Positions 50,878-62,279 are shown, counted from the first letter of the stretch. The stretch: 64,000 bases of DNA from Cephalopachus bancanus (GCA_027257055.1 JAPVLO010000153.1:2418001-2482000), one strand, 5' to 3'. Numbers and translations are program-made. The notes: a model not told the origin generated them from the letters alone.

Positions 50878-51040
50878 GCAGTGATTCTCATTCTTGACTG
50901 CACATTTTAATTACTTGACATGCTTCAAGTAATCCTGATGACTGAGATCCTCTCCAGAATCTCCAGAAGTGGGCACAAGCCTGGATATTTTGGGCATTTT
51001 TAAAGCTATTACAGTGGACCCCATGGGTTAAGAACCGGCT
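50878..51040 (+). mobile_element. MER5-type element
   Basis: GCAGTGATTCTCATTCTTGA at the start, then ATCTCCAGAAGTGGGCACAA. The right end is decayed. Confidence 0.6.
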
Positions 51041-51642
51041 TAGAGTGTGGGTGAGACTCATGTGTTTAGAGGATACAAAGTGAACAGTTTGGAGAGAATG
51101 AGGGCTTCTCCCCACACATAGAGAGCAGCAGCCCAAGTATAGCTTGTGAAATCTTGAATGACTTTGAAAACTGGTGTCATCTGAAGGTTGTTAGAAGATC
51201 GCTATTTTTTTTTTTTTGAGCAGTAATAAACACAAATAAAACAGTATTTTGTTCAGTCCATGGGCAGGGCATCTTAGAATTGACCAAAAATGAAAATAAG
51301 GCTGTCAGTTAAGTGGATATTGCAGCAACTCAAACTTGGGGTCATTAGGCCTGAGATGGGAGCCATGGGGTGACTCTCAAGAGTTGTAATGCTTGATGAT
51401 GTCTCTTGAGCATAGTTGGTGCTTAGAACTTGTGGGATAAGTGTATGGAAAGGCTATGGGAGAAAAGTGCCAAGGAGGACTTCAAAATATGAGGGTCAGC
51501 AAAATAATATTACCATGGCCACAGATGGGAGAAAGCAGGCGAGAGGAGTTGCTATAGGCAAAAAGCTTCCAGTCTGGATATGTTAAATTTGTGGAGGCAG
51601 TAATAACAACAGCCAACATTTGTGTGATTACTCTGCCTGTGT
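51041..51642. other. Intergenic DNA without recognised elements
   Basis: Includes a T-run near 51206-51219. No supported feature. Confidence 0.4.
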
Positions 51643-51655
51643 GATGAAATCTCTT

Positions 51656-51728
51656 CCTTCTTCTTCTTTCTCTTCTTCTTCCTCCTCCTTCTCCTCCTTA
51701 TCTTCCTCCTCCTCCTCCTCCTCTCCCT
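51656..51728. repeat. CTT/CCT-rich microsatellite at an L1 tail
   Basis: A pyrimidine tract of TTC and CTC units directly joins the T-run of the next L1, so it probably grew out of that L1's poly-A tail. The reverse-strand Arg/Lys ORF here is an artefact. Confidence 0.85.
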
Positions 51729-52068
51729 TTTTAAAAACACTTTATTTTATTATAAAGATGTGGGGTACAAGTCAGGATTAGGTGAAGTTTGGGCCTTTAA
51801 TTGGTCATTTCCCCTAGTTTAGGACCAGGTACCCTTTGTGTTGTTTCGTGCCCCTCCTTTCTCCCTCCCCTGGCAGTGTCCCACAACTGCTGATCCCTCC
51901 CTTGTGCTATTGTGATTAATGTTCAGGTCCCACTTATGAGTGAGAACATGTGGTATTTTGTTCTTTCTGTGATAGATCGCTAAGAATGATTGTCTCCAAC
52001 TTCATCCAGTTTGCTGAGAAGTTCTGTGGTACATATACATGATGGAATATTATGCAGCCATAAAGAAG
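51725..52068 (-). mobile_element. L1 3' end with 5' inversion (twin priming)
   Basis: 51725-52019 is reverse L1 3' UTR. 52020-52068 is the adjacent upstream L1 segment in forward orientation (ACATATACATGATGGAATAT). Outer flanks GATGAAATCTCTTCC (51643-51657) and GATAAAATCTTCC (52069-52081) look like one duplication. Confidence 0.85.
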
Positions 52069-52289
52069 GATAAAATCTTCCCACTTCTTTAGCCTTTTCT
52101 TTACTAAGGATCTCTGTCCATGGCCACTCTTCCAAGCTTCAGAGTTTCCCAAAGCCCTTTCTCAACTTTGCTTGGGGTTTTGTTCTCACTCTTTCCTTGA
52201 CTCCATTCTACTCAGACTTAAAATTTTCCTAATTTTTTTTGCCATGTTTTCACCGAAATCAATTTCTCTCTAGGATTGTTCAGTACTCT

Positions 52290-52490
52290 ACCTCTGGATG
52301 ATTCTTTCATAGCACATATCGTTCTTGAACTTTAGCAATGATTTGTTCAAGAGACCATTCCCCACTAGATGTAACCTCTATATAGGTAGAGACCTTATCT
52401 GTTTTTCTCACTGTTGTTTTTCCATGGTCCAGCACTGTGCCTGTCACAAGGTAAGTGCTTGAATAACTGAATGAATGTGAATCAAACACT
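52290..52490 (+). mobile_element. L2 3' end
   Basis: TTTCATAGCACATATCG, then CCAGCACTGTGCCTGTCACA and TGAATAACTGAATGAATG. Confidence 0.65.
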
Positions 52491-52940
52491 CTGCATGTGG
52501 TATCTCTACAGCCTTATGAGGTAGGCACTATTATTAATCTCATTTTACAGATAAGGCAAGATATGTTACCTGAAGTTATCCAGCTGATTTGTAGTGGTAT
52601 TAAACCTTGAATTCTGGTTGCTCTGATGCCAAAGGCTGTGCTTTTGAACCTCTGGATTATTCTACCTCTGCCAGATAGTTATAAATAGAGATACTTGAGA
52701 GCACAAACACAGTTGTAAAAAGACAGAGGGGAGGAGATGTAAAAGAAATAGTACAGAGCTTTAGAAAATTGGTGATTGAATAGGAAGGGCTCTGAAAGTT
52801 CATGGAGACCAAATCCTTCATTGCACACATGAAGACAATTGGTTCAGGAGGTTAAATGACTGTGCCAAGGTCACACAATTGCTCGTTGGGAATGTGCTAG
52901 ATCTTAAGTTTCCAACCTCTGATGTTCCCTTTCTGTATCG
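52491..52940 (-). mobile_element. Two MIR fragments
   Basis: 52491-52680 has TATGAGGTAGGCACTATTAT and CATTTTACAGATAAGGC. 52800-52940 has GTGCCAAGGTCACACAATTG. Both are reverse MIR. Confidence 0.65.
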
Positions 52941-54358
52941 GCAAAGGTGGGAAAGTTTCATAGCACATATCGGGCCAATAATGGGTAAGTCTCTTTGACT
53001 CCCATAGCCCCAAGTTAAAGACAGAGGAAAGAGAAACTAGGAAGAAATTGAAATGAGTATTATAGGTAAGTGAAGTGTTTTATGGAACCTTGTATGGCTC
53101 TGATTATACCATAACCATCCTTTGTTGTAACAAAGTTAGCTTGCCTTTGATGTCAGTGCCTTAGGTTACTTTCACTTGGTCCCCATAATTTGCCAGGATG
53201 ATTGAGCGTAGGGAGATGGCAGTTTTGTCTTTGCTTGATGAAGAAATATGGGGCTTCTCTGGGGTTGTTGCTCCCCAAATGTAGTCCCTCTCCCTCTCCC
53301 AACTGCCCCAGCAATTTTGCCAGTGAGAATACTAAAATATGTTGAGGTTAAATGACTTGTCCCTTTTGTGTAAGAAAGTGGGGTAGCTGAGAAATATGAA
53401 TAAAGCAGGAAGAAAGGCAGATAGGTATGTTAATCTGTTACCAGAATTAAATTGAGGATATGTCTTGTCTTATATAACTAAGTCCCAGGTGATATAAAGC
53501 TGTCTTTGCGAGTACCTTGAGTGGGCACCTAGCTTCAGACTTTCCCTAGGGTTCGACTGATACTTCCAGAATTCTTTTGATATAATTTTGTATTCTAGGA
53601 CTAGGTAGAAATTAACTTCACCTTGGGAAAAAGAAAGGTGGTATTTCCTTTTCCAGGACCTTCTCCTTAGGGTGTTGGTCTATTGTTGTGTCTACCACCT
53701 AACTGCTTGTAGCATTGCCAGGCCTAGAGAAAAGGAGGATTAGAAATCAGAAGTCCATGGCTCAGAACCCTGATCTAAACTTTATTTACACAAATATAAA
53801 TGATGCCGTTTGATTTTGCTTTACTTATTTTCAAGATTATTCTCTACGTTTAAAAGTCAGTCATCTTCTGCTGGCATTTCCCTCACACACATGCTGTGTG
53901 ATACCATTTTTCCTGAAACCTTGCCTTCCCACCCATTTCACAGGGTTGTGGTGAGAGAGCAGAGGGTAAAGACAAAGGGGTGCTATTGTATTATTATTAT
54001 GCATGAGTGATGGAAGCAGAAGTCTAGATCAGGATAATTTCCCTGAAGTTATAGCCAGAGAGAAATCGTCCTAGCATCTGACCTTTGCGACATTTCTCTA
54101 ACAATGTCAGGAATTTCTCTGGCATCCGTTTCTTTGGAACTCAAAGTAATTAACAGATGTGATCCAATTATCTCCCCAAATCTTTAGATGTAGCAGACAG
54201 CAGGATTATACATCTAATAGATGTTTAGGATCACCCGGATTGAGGTAAAAGAGTTCCTCCAGGTTATATATTTATTTGTGGGGGAAACTTGGGACTTCTT
54301 GCCTTTCAGTCAAATTTCTTAGTAGTCTTGACTTCAGAGCACTAAGTATGCTTGTGGT
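52941..54358. other. Intergenic DNA without recognised elements
   Basis: Unique-looking stretch of 1.4 kb. No supported feature. Confidence 0.45.
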
Positions 54359-54372
54359 CTACATCAGTCTCT

Positions 54373-54464
54373 CTCTCTTTTTTTTTCCAGAGGTGAGAAA
54401 GCAGGAGTTTATTAAGAAGACCAAAAAAGCTCCCAAGTGGGAGGGGACCTGAAAAAGGGTTGCC
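54373..54464 (-). mobile_element. LTR R-region mini-retroposon, copy 2
   Basis: On the minus strand the body starts GGCAACCC, includes CCCACTTGGGAGC and AATAAACTCCTGC, and runs 15 nt further (TTTCTCACCTCTGG) before an A-run. The duplication CTACATCAGTCTCT (54359-54372) / CTACATCAATCTCT (54465-54478) is clear. Cleavage about 20-25 nt after AATAAA is normal for polyadenylation. Copies 1 and 3 end earlier. Confidence 0.85.
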
Positions 54465-54849
54465 CTACATCAATCTCTTAAAGATATACTGTCTTATAAT
54501 CCCTGTGGAATTTTAGGTCTCCATAGGTCCTGTGATGAGGGTACAATGGAAATGCATTTCTCAGGGACTGCAGTTATATTACTTCCTCATACAGTAAAAT
54601 AAAATCGGGAGACCAAGCCAGAATGCTCTAGAGTTTCTCACTTTAAGAGCAATTGAAAAGCGGGATGAATGTGACTGAGGTTTATGATCAGAGCAAGCAT
54701 ATGATTTATCTTGTAAACCATGACACATCTAAGAGTGAAAGCGGGCACTATTAATAATTATGCTACAATAGGCTTAAACTGGGATTGTCCTGGGTAAAAT
54801 AATCACTCCACTTACTGTGGTGATGGCAGTCGAGTATCATCTCCCAGAG

Positions 54850-55465
54850 TTTAGTGCTTGACATAGTTCATTCATTAACCAAATGTGTAATAAAGTCTCA
54901 TTTAGGAGCTGTGAGAGAACTGGATATATAATAGATATGTCTCCTGCCCTCAAGGAGATTACAGTGTTGTGAAAAAGACAACTATTCAAAGTCAGATTAA
55001 TACTGGTATGTTTAGTTATATACAGTCTCTGCTCTCATGATTTTAATCTCACAGATTATCAGTAGTTCCTTATTTGAAAGGAAATGCTGCAATATCTTTG
55101 TTAACCTCATTTAGTGAACTTTACCATTCAGAAATTCAGTTCTCTTTACAAAATGTACAAAATGTTTTTCTTTTCTAGTCGATTATATAAATGTTTTCAG
55201 CTCTACTCTTCTTATGAGCTATACAATACTAGGTTTAATAGAAATATTTTCATAATAAAATAAGTAATTATTTTTTACAAAATTGTTAATGTTACCTTTG
55301 TAGTGCTTTCAAGTTTATAAAAACTACTTTCACAAAAATATTTACTTGAATAGCCACCAGGGCAGAAGCTTTCTCTGTCTTGTTCACAAGGAAAAACCCA
55401 GTACCTAGAACAGTGGCTAGCATGTAGGGGCTACTCAACAAATATTTGAAATTAATCAATTGCCT
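54850..55465 (+). mobile_element. L2-like fragments
   Basis: 54850-55010 (TTCATTCATTAACCAAATGT; CCTGCCCTCAAGGAGATTAC) and 55350-55465 (AGGGCAGAAGCTTTCTCTGT; GGGGCTACTCAACAAATATT) are L2-type segments with unique DNA between. Confidence 0.55.
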
Positions 55466-55993
55466 ATAATATTTTTATTTATTTATTTTGTCTAGGGAAG
55501 CCTTTATTCAAATAAAACTTTGCATCAATTTAACAAAACTGACTAATGCAGACTTTTATGGCTAAAAAAGTGCATGGTCTTGGGGTTCATACCTCACCTC
55601 TCAAAACCCTCATTCCTTGGAGCAGATATGAAAACTATTCATCAAGGATATGGACTTATGGAGCCAGATAGAGTATTGGAGCACATAAAGGCAGAGGGTT
55701 TATTTTGTCTACAGATGAAGAAAGGAAGCGTGCTTAGTAAAATGCCCGAGGTCACTTGTGTGACATGGCCAGGAGAGGCACTCAAATCTCCTGGCCCCAG
55801 GGAAGTTTTTCCTGTGACTGCCAGAGCTAGATGAAGAGGGTTACAGGGGAATAGGTTAACCAGGCACCTGTGGAGGAAGCTTGGTTGCCAGGAAGCTGAA
55901 CATTACTGGAATTGTGACAGAGAAGAGAGAAATTGTATGTACCAGAACTCTTCCCTGAAAGACTGCCACATATGATGGGAGATTTTAAAAAAT
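55466..55993. other. Intergenic DNA, faint MIR
   Basis: 55690-55820 resembles a reverse MIR (AATGCCCGAGGTCACTTGTG). An 86-codon ORF here has no recognisable domain. Confidence 0.4.
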
Positions 55994-56001
55994 AAGTTAT
56001 A

Positions 56002-56080
56002 ACTGGGCAACCCCTTCAGGTCCTTTCCCACTGTGGAAGCTTTTCTGTCCTCTCAATAAATCCTGCTTAAAAAAAAAAAA
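56002..56080 (+). mobile_element. LTR R-region mini-retroposon, copy 3
   Basis: A forward copy: GGGCAACCCCTTCAGG, CCCACTGTGGAAGC, CTCAATAAATCCTGCTT, then 14 A. The duplication AAGTTATA (55994-56001 and 56081-56088) encloses it. The longest A-tail of the three copies suggests the least decay. Confidence 0.87.
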
Positions 56081-56400
56081 AAGTTATATCTAGGAGTGAT
56101 CATCTCCCACTGAGAAGTATGTTTGAAAAACTACAAATGAATAGCTCTAGAGCTGCTTTCAAGAGAGGTCAAATCTGATTATTCCTAGAATTTTTGTCTC
56201 ATTGGTATGGGTTTGTACACTGGGGGCCAGACTTAGTGATTGAAGAATTGAGGTGAGAGCTTTATTTCAAATGAAGGGTGAATAATTATTTACAGAATCT
56301 CCAGAACTTAAAACTCTGAGATCAATACAGATTGCAGAACTCTGATTTTCTCATTTACAAGTCAGAAATTGAGATTCTTCCCCTTAGAAATAGAACTATG

Positions 56401-56692
56401 GAGCCAGGCTTGGTGGCTCAGCCCGTAATCCCGCACTTTGGGAAGCTGAGGTGAGTGGATTGCCTGAGCCGCGGGTTCGAGACCCGCCTGGGCAACTCAG
56501 CGAGACCTCATTTCTACAATAAATCAAAAATCAGCCGGGCGTGGTAGCATGCGCCTGTAGTTCCAGCTACTCGGAAGGCTGAGGTGGAAGGATCGCTGGA
56601 GCCCAGGTCGAGACTGTAGTGGCTGGGAGCGGCCACTGCACTCCAGTTTGGGTGACAGAGTGAGACTTCAACTCAAAAAAAAAAAAAAAAAA
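56401..56692 (+). mobile_element. Alu, young local subfamily
   Basis: Full-length forward copy with the exact duplication GAAATAGAACTATG (56387-56400 and 56693-56706). It has a perfect GCGGG-TTCGAGA-CCCGC stem-loop (56471-56487) and an 18-A tail. Confidence 0.95.
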
Positions 56693-56974
56693 GAAATAGA
56701 ACTATGACATATGGATTGTCATATGGTAATCATATAGATAAACAGAGACTGTAGGGGTTTTCCAATATCGTCTCCAGTGAGAGAAGGTAAAAGTATACTG
56801 TCCTGATAATAATTTTAAAAGAATTGGACTAAAATTCTAGGCTACTTTAAAAGTTTAAATTGGTTAAATCTGCAAAAATCAATTAATCAGTATGATTGAA
56901 GGTTTCCATTGCCATTATTGTAATGTCTTTCAATCATTTTTGATTATGACATGCTGTAAGAAATACATTTGATG

Positions 56975-57527
56975 CTCCTGGAGTGGTGGCTCATTGGGAA
57001 GTGGAGGTGAGAGGATTGCCTGAACCCAGGGGCTTGAGACTAGCCTTGGGCAACTAGGCAAGACTTCACCTCTACAATAAATTAAAAAATTAAGCCGGGC
57101 TCAGTGGCTCAGCCTGTAATCCCGCGCCTTTGGGAGGCTGAGTTGAGTGGATTGCCTGAGCCCGCGGGTTCGAGACCCGCCAGGGCAGCGAGACCTCATC
57201 TCTACAATAAATCAAAAAATCAGCCGGGTGTGGTAGCGCATGCCTGTAATTCCGGCTACTAGGAAGGCTGAGGCGGAAGGATCGCCGGAATCCAGCAGGT
57301 CGAGGTTGCGGTGGCTGGGAGTGGCCACTGCTCTCCAGTCTGGGCGACCGAGTGAGATTCCAACTCAAAAAAAAAAAAAATTAGCCTGGTGTGGTGGTGT
57401 GCACCTGTAGTTCTTGCTACTTGGTGGGCTGAGGTGGTAGGATTGCCTGAGTCCAGCAGATCGAGGTGCAGTGACCATGAGCATGCCACTAAACTCCAGC
57501 CTGGGAGACTCAAAAAAGAAAAAAAAA
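56975..57527 (+). mobile_element. Older Alu split by a younger Alu
   Basis: The left arm (56975-57090, with the first part of the arm deleted) and right arm (57381-57527) of one Alu are separated at the A-rich linker by a complete Alu. Confidence 0.92.
57093..57380 (+). mobile_element. Alu, young local subfamily, nested
   Basis: Full-length copy with AAAAAATTA on both sides, placed in the linker of the outer Alu. Its stem-loop GCGGG-TTCGAGA-CCCGC (57164-57180) is perfect. Confidence 0.94.
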
Positions 57528-58079
57528 TATATATGTATATACACACATTTGCTATTACAACTAGTACACACACATAGAAATATAATTAACAAAAACAAGA
57601 GTATTATTGAATAGTTCTTACCTTTACTAGGTATTGTTCTCATTTAAAAATTTTGATTCTATTTTATTTTAAAAGTGCTCATTATGACCCACTGAAATGA
57701 TTTTATGACCCTCTAATGTGCCATTATACAAAAATTGCTGTAAATAATATGAGAGGAGGCAAAAGAGAAGTTCCTGCCTCAGAGGAACTTTGTAATCAAA
57801 GTAGGAAAGTAGGCAGAAGACAACTTACAAATCATTGGAGCATATTTTGACTGTAAGTAATTATTTGCCAAATTGTGTGATGCACTTTAAGAATAATGGG
57901 AGTGCAGCATTTATTACTGTGTTTTCTGTAGTGACATACACAGATCTAAGATAGAGAAGATAACTTTAAAAGCTGCTCATTTTATATTTTATGTTTCTAA
58001 GATGCACCCTTTTACATATTCTTCTGAAACTGAAATGTGTTTTACAACTGATCATTACAATCTTTGCGTAATTAAGTCA
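57528..58079. other. Intergenic DNA without recognised elements
   Basis: Begins with a short TATATATG tract. No supported feature. Confidence 0.4.
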
Positions 58080-58440
58080 GTAACAAAAAAGAATAAATGG
58101 TGGCTACACATAACAGCATGGATAAATCTCAAAAGTGAAAGAAGCTGGTTGCAAAAGTCTTCATAGTATAGGATTTGAACTATATGAAATTCCCAAAAAG
58201 GCAAAATCATAGTGATAGAAAACAGACCAGTAGTTGCCTAAGGTCAGAGATGAAGAGACTCTACAAAAGAGTAGGAAAGAACTACTTGAAATGATAAAAA
58301 GTTCTCAAACATGATTGTGGTGATGGTCACATAACTGAATACATTTGTCAAAACTCACTGAGTTGTGTACTTAAAACTGATGATTTTTATTCTATATTAA
58401 GAATACCTCACTGAAGTAGACTAATACAAGTAACTAAACA
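58080..58440 (+). mobile_element. Old L1 (L1M-type) 3' region
   Basis: CAGCATGGATAAATCTCAAA, GTGATAGAAAACAGACCAGT and ACATTTGTCAAAACTCACTG follow the order of an L1M 3' end. Confidence 0.78.
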
Positions 58441-59184
58441 ATTTATGGTGCCTTAGATTTTATGGAATTTTCTCTATTTTATAGCTAGTATAGAGAAAAA
58501 AAAAAAAACAGAAAGGAGAGGAAATCACGTATCTTACACAAAAATAGCCATTTAAAAATGTTAGAATTTTTTCCCTTGTGTAGCTTGTTTTAAATTTTCC
58601 CCTCTATGTGTGGGCATAACATAAACAGTACTCCTAACCCTCTCCCCTGTGGAGTTAAGGTTAGACCCCCTAGAAACTGAATGAGAAGCTTTCTGGTTGT
58701 TGAACTTATCCATATTCTTATATCCAAAAGGCTCTTTATGTTTGAGTTTCTGTAACCTTTCTCTGTGGGATATGAATCAAAATATTGGAAATATTTAAAC
58801 ATATTTTGAATTATATGTTCCAAGGAAACTGGATTTTGATCATTGAGAAAGAACTCTAGTACATGCCCAAAATATATTATTTAGAGGGAATTTTAGAACA
58901 GAGATGATTGGGTAAGATATGAAAGATAGGAAGCATTAGATACTGAGTGTGTATGTATAGTTTGGTAAAGAAGGAACTTTGTTGGGAGTGGCTTCACAGA
59001 AACTTTCAGTTGAATTATTTTACTTAAAAAAAAAATACTTACCTGATTCCATAGGCTTTTCTCAGCCATAAAAGAATTTAAGATGACATAATGGATGCAT
59101 TCTCTTTTTTTTTTTTTTTGCTCATCTCTATCTCTCAAAGTTATGTAAGGAAAGAGGCTCCAGTGTGTTTGTGTATATCTTAAT
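58441..59184. other. Intergenic DNA without recognised elements
   Basis: AT-rich. No supported feature. Confidence 0.4.
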
Positions 59185-59400
59185 TGTTATGAGCTCGGGT
59201 CTTGCGAAAAACTACCTGGGGAAACTCAAACAAGTTACTTTACTTCCCTAAGCCTCAGTTTCTCTATCTATAAATACTTCCCTAAGCCTCAGTTTCTCTA
59301 TCTATAAAGTGAGGATAATAATAGTACTGATCTCATATGACTGTTGTAGAAGTTAGACGGAGATCGTGTGTGTAAATTTTGAACACAGAGTTCCAGATTG
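59185..59400 (+). mobile_element. MIR SINE with internal tandem duplication
   Basis: Forward MIR whose CTCAGTTTCTCTATCTATAA core occurs twice in tandem as a 34-bp unit (59242-59275 and 59276-59309, one mismatch). Confidence 0.85.
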
Positions 59401-61091
59401 TTATTATCATCACTGCATTCAGAGAACCTTCTCACATGCAAAAGGAAGTGAAGATGGAAGCTCGGTTAGATGAGAAATATTTTCCCTTACTTCTTGTCCT
59501 TAATCTAAATAGCCAGAGAACTTGAGGTATATTTTTCACTTGAAAAAATTTTCTGCCTTCTTTATTTTCTGTTTTAGGAAAATGGGTTTAGAAGAAATCC
59601 TGTAGCTATGAAGATTACTGACCAAAGTTGCTTTGGAAAATATGTTCTGTTTTCTCTCAATCTGGTTTGGTTAGAAAATAAAAGAAAACCCTTTTGCTGT
59701 CATTACATCTTGAAACAGAAATCATAATTAGTTGAAATACAAAAGATGTTACTATTTGCATGATTTTTTTTCTTTTTGCTGAGTAACTAGAAGAGACATA
59801 ATTGCTAAATCTCCACTCACTCCACCTTTTAAACAAATATTAGAATAAGAAGGAAAGGCCGTGAGAGTTAAATATCACTTAATAAAACAACAAGTTTACA
59901 GACTTATAGTTACATTATTGACACCTATCTGAATGCTATAAACAAACCAATGGGACTTAAAATGAGACCACCTAACAATCAATCATGAAACTCTTAACAA
60001 AGAAGTGATTACAATTAGTTGGTGTTTATATAAATACATTTTCCATTGGTGAATTTGCAATTAAAAGACCTGTATTAATGGTATGGCCTCCAATTATAAT
60101 TTTAAATCAATAAGCTTTTTTTTTTTGCAAAGCATTGTATTACAGGGACAAAAAGATAGCTAAAAACATAAGTAGCAAAGTAACAATGTAAGGGAGGAAA
60201 AAGAGAAAGAATAAGATCATGTGAGCACAATGATTGGGAAAGGAATAATCTGGGCAGCATGCGGAGTAAAGAGTTTTGCATATTACAGGCTGTCCAGGGT
60301 ACTTAGCTGTGCTTCAGCCTCTGGTAGGCACTCAAGGTGTATGTCAGTAGGACCCTCGTGTGGGGTTGCCTTCTGGCCTCACTTCCAAAATACTTTCCTT
60401 TCAATGAACCATAATTTGGCAGAGGACTTTCTCTCTTCTGGTGGTGTTTTTATTCAGTTAGGGCTTGGTGTTTTTACTGTAGCAACTGGTTTTTGGTTTG
60501 AGTTCTGCCTTTGGATTATGTAATCTCTGAACTATTTTATCATCGTTTACTTCCTTTTTTTCTGTCATTTTGAAATGAAGAATAAGACCCAGAGCATATG
60601 GTGATGAGAGACACAGAGAATGAAAATGAGGAGTAAAGGAATGTACAGTTATCCCGTAAGTGACAGCCCACGTCCCAGCAGAAGACTTTTATCTTTTTCA
60701 GAGTAGCCCTCCTGGGCTGGCCTGTGGAGAAGCTCTGGTCTTGCATCTAATAAGTTAGAAAGAGCCTTCCAAACCCAGAAGTATTCTTCTGAGTAATTCA
60801 GCAGACCCAGAGGGTAAGCCTCCCTGGCAGAGAGCAATAAGCTAGTCCCAAATATAGTTCAAAGAAGTTTCTGGATAGTGCTGCTTTCTTATTTACAGAG
60901 CAATTCAGAGACTCTGTCACTGAGAGAGATACTCAACACAGAGAACTTTGTTGAGTATCACCAGTGCACAGTCCAAGCCAAACGCGAAGCTCTTAACTAG
61001 AACATTGCAACTTGGAAACCAGAAGTAAGTGATGTTTAAGTAGAGTTATATATGAATTTCAGGGAGGAGGACTAGGCCAGAAAGAGGGGCA
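59401..61091. other. Intergenic DNA without recognised elements
   Basis: 1.7 kb of unique-looking sequence. No supported feature. Confidence 0.45.
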
Positions 61092-61112
61092 TTAAAAGTT
61101 TGACATTTTAAA

Positions 61113-61168
61113 GAGTTGCTTTGTTTAATCCTTACTTGTACCCCACATCTCTATAATAAAATAAAATT
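61113..61168 (+). mobile_element. Ultra-short L1 3'-end insertion
   Basis: About 56 bp ending in TGTACCCCACATCTCTATAA and AATAAAATAAAAT, the terminal bases of the local L1 lineage. It lies between near-identical 21-22-bp flanks (TTAAAAGTTTGACATTTTAA from 61092; TTAAAAGTTTGATATTTTGA from 61169). Confidence 0.8.
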
Positions 61169-61190
61169 TTAAAAGTTTGATATTTTGAAA

Positions 61191-62279
61191 ACCTCAATTA
61201 GAAAATGGGCAAATGCTTCAGAGAGAGTAGTTTCTGGGTCTGAGCTAAAAATGCTAACAATAAATTTAAGGTTTTCAAATGATAAGATCACTTATACAAA
61301 AATGAGGTAAAATGAAAAATGTGTAAAAGTTATGATTTTTGTGGTTGAAGTTACAAAGTTGAAGTGTTTTAAGGAGAGAGGAATTCAGCTGTGTTTCCAG
61401 TTGGCAATATATAGCAAATTGTTGTTTAACTAAATTGACTTTGGTTATACTCAAACACAGCTTCTCAAAAGATCCAATTTCTGGCTTCCCAAAGAATGTT
61501 AAATCAATTAATGTACTTAACTTGTTTATATCAATATTGCTGAATACAGACAGGATGGTTTCCCATTTCCCATCTTAAAGTGACTAAGTGTTTCTTGTTT
61601 TACTCGAGGGCTTCTACTCTTCCTTGAGCAGAAGGTATATTACCTGAAGTGTCCTCAATTTTACTTTTTAAACACGTTTACTGTATAGAGTATCTGGTTG
61701 TCTTGTAGCTCTTGAAATAAAGTCATTCAGAGCAGACTTTCAAGGTCAATTACAATCTTTAATACATTATTGTAAAAAAAATAGTAAATTTATTAGTTTC
61801 TTATTTCACTTCACATATAATTCTGCTATTTTTGATAATACATGGTATCACATAGTGAAGATATTTCTTTTCAGACAATCTCTGAAAGAATGAGTTTCCT
61901 TAAATGTGAACAGAGAAATATGAATAATAAGAAATTTCCTCTAAATTATAAAGCAATTATATTTCATATCCCAAAACAAAGTGCAGCAGGCTATGTTTTC
62001 TTTTCTATTACTTTTCTAATGAAATCTCATGTGAGAAGTGACAAAGCAATAAAAATTATTTTCCAGAAACATCAGATGTTGACCCACCTGTCTGATTACT
62101 GTCAAGAGCTCTAATCTTGTAGTTAGGTAAATATCTTAATTAAATCACATGCTATTTCTGCATCATTAGAGAAGGTTCAAAGCTGAAATTCTCTTTGAAA
62201 ATTTGAGTGTGTGTTGGTTTGTTCATGTACCATTAGGCATCCACTAAGAAGAACTACCACGACGTTTTTGCAAATGCAA
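61191..62279. other. Intergenic DNA without recognised elements
   Basis: A 90-codon ORF at 61842-62114 has no recognisable domain and ordinary AT-rich composition. No supported gene. Confidence 0.4.

Noticed and set aside
51552..51740. Arg/Lys-rich ORF
   Set aside because: Translation of the CTT/CCT microsatellite attached to an L1 tail.
52305..52973. Exact 17-bp repeat TTTCATAGCACATATCG about 650 bp apart (near 52305 and 52956)
   Set aside because: The sequence matches the L2 3' region, so both are probably L2 remnants rather than a special duplication.
56471..56487. Possible tRNA gene from a perfect T-arm
   Set aside because: The stem-loop is within an Alu left arm; there is no acceptor stem, anticodon arm or CCA-type end.
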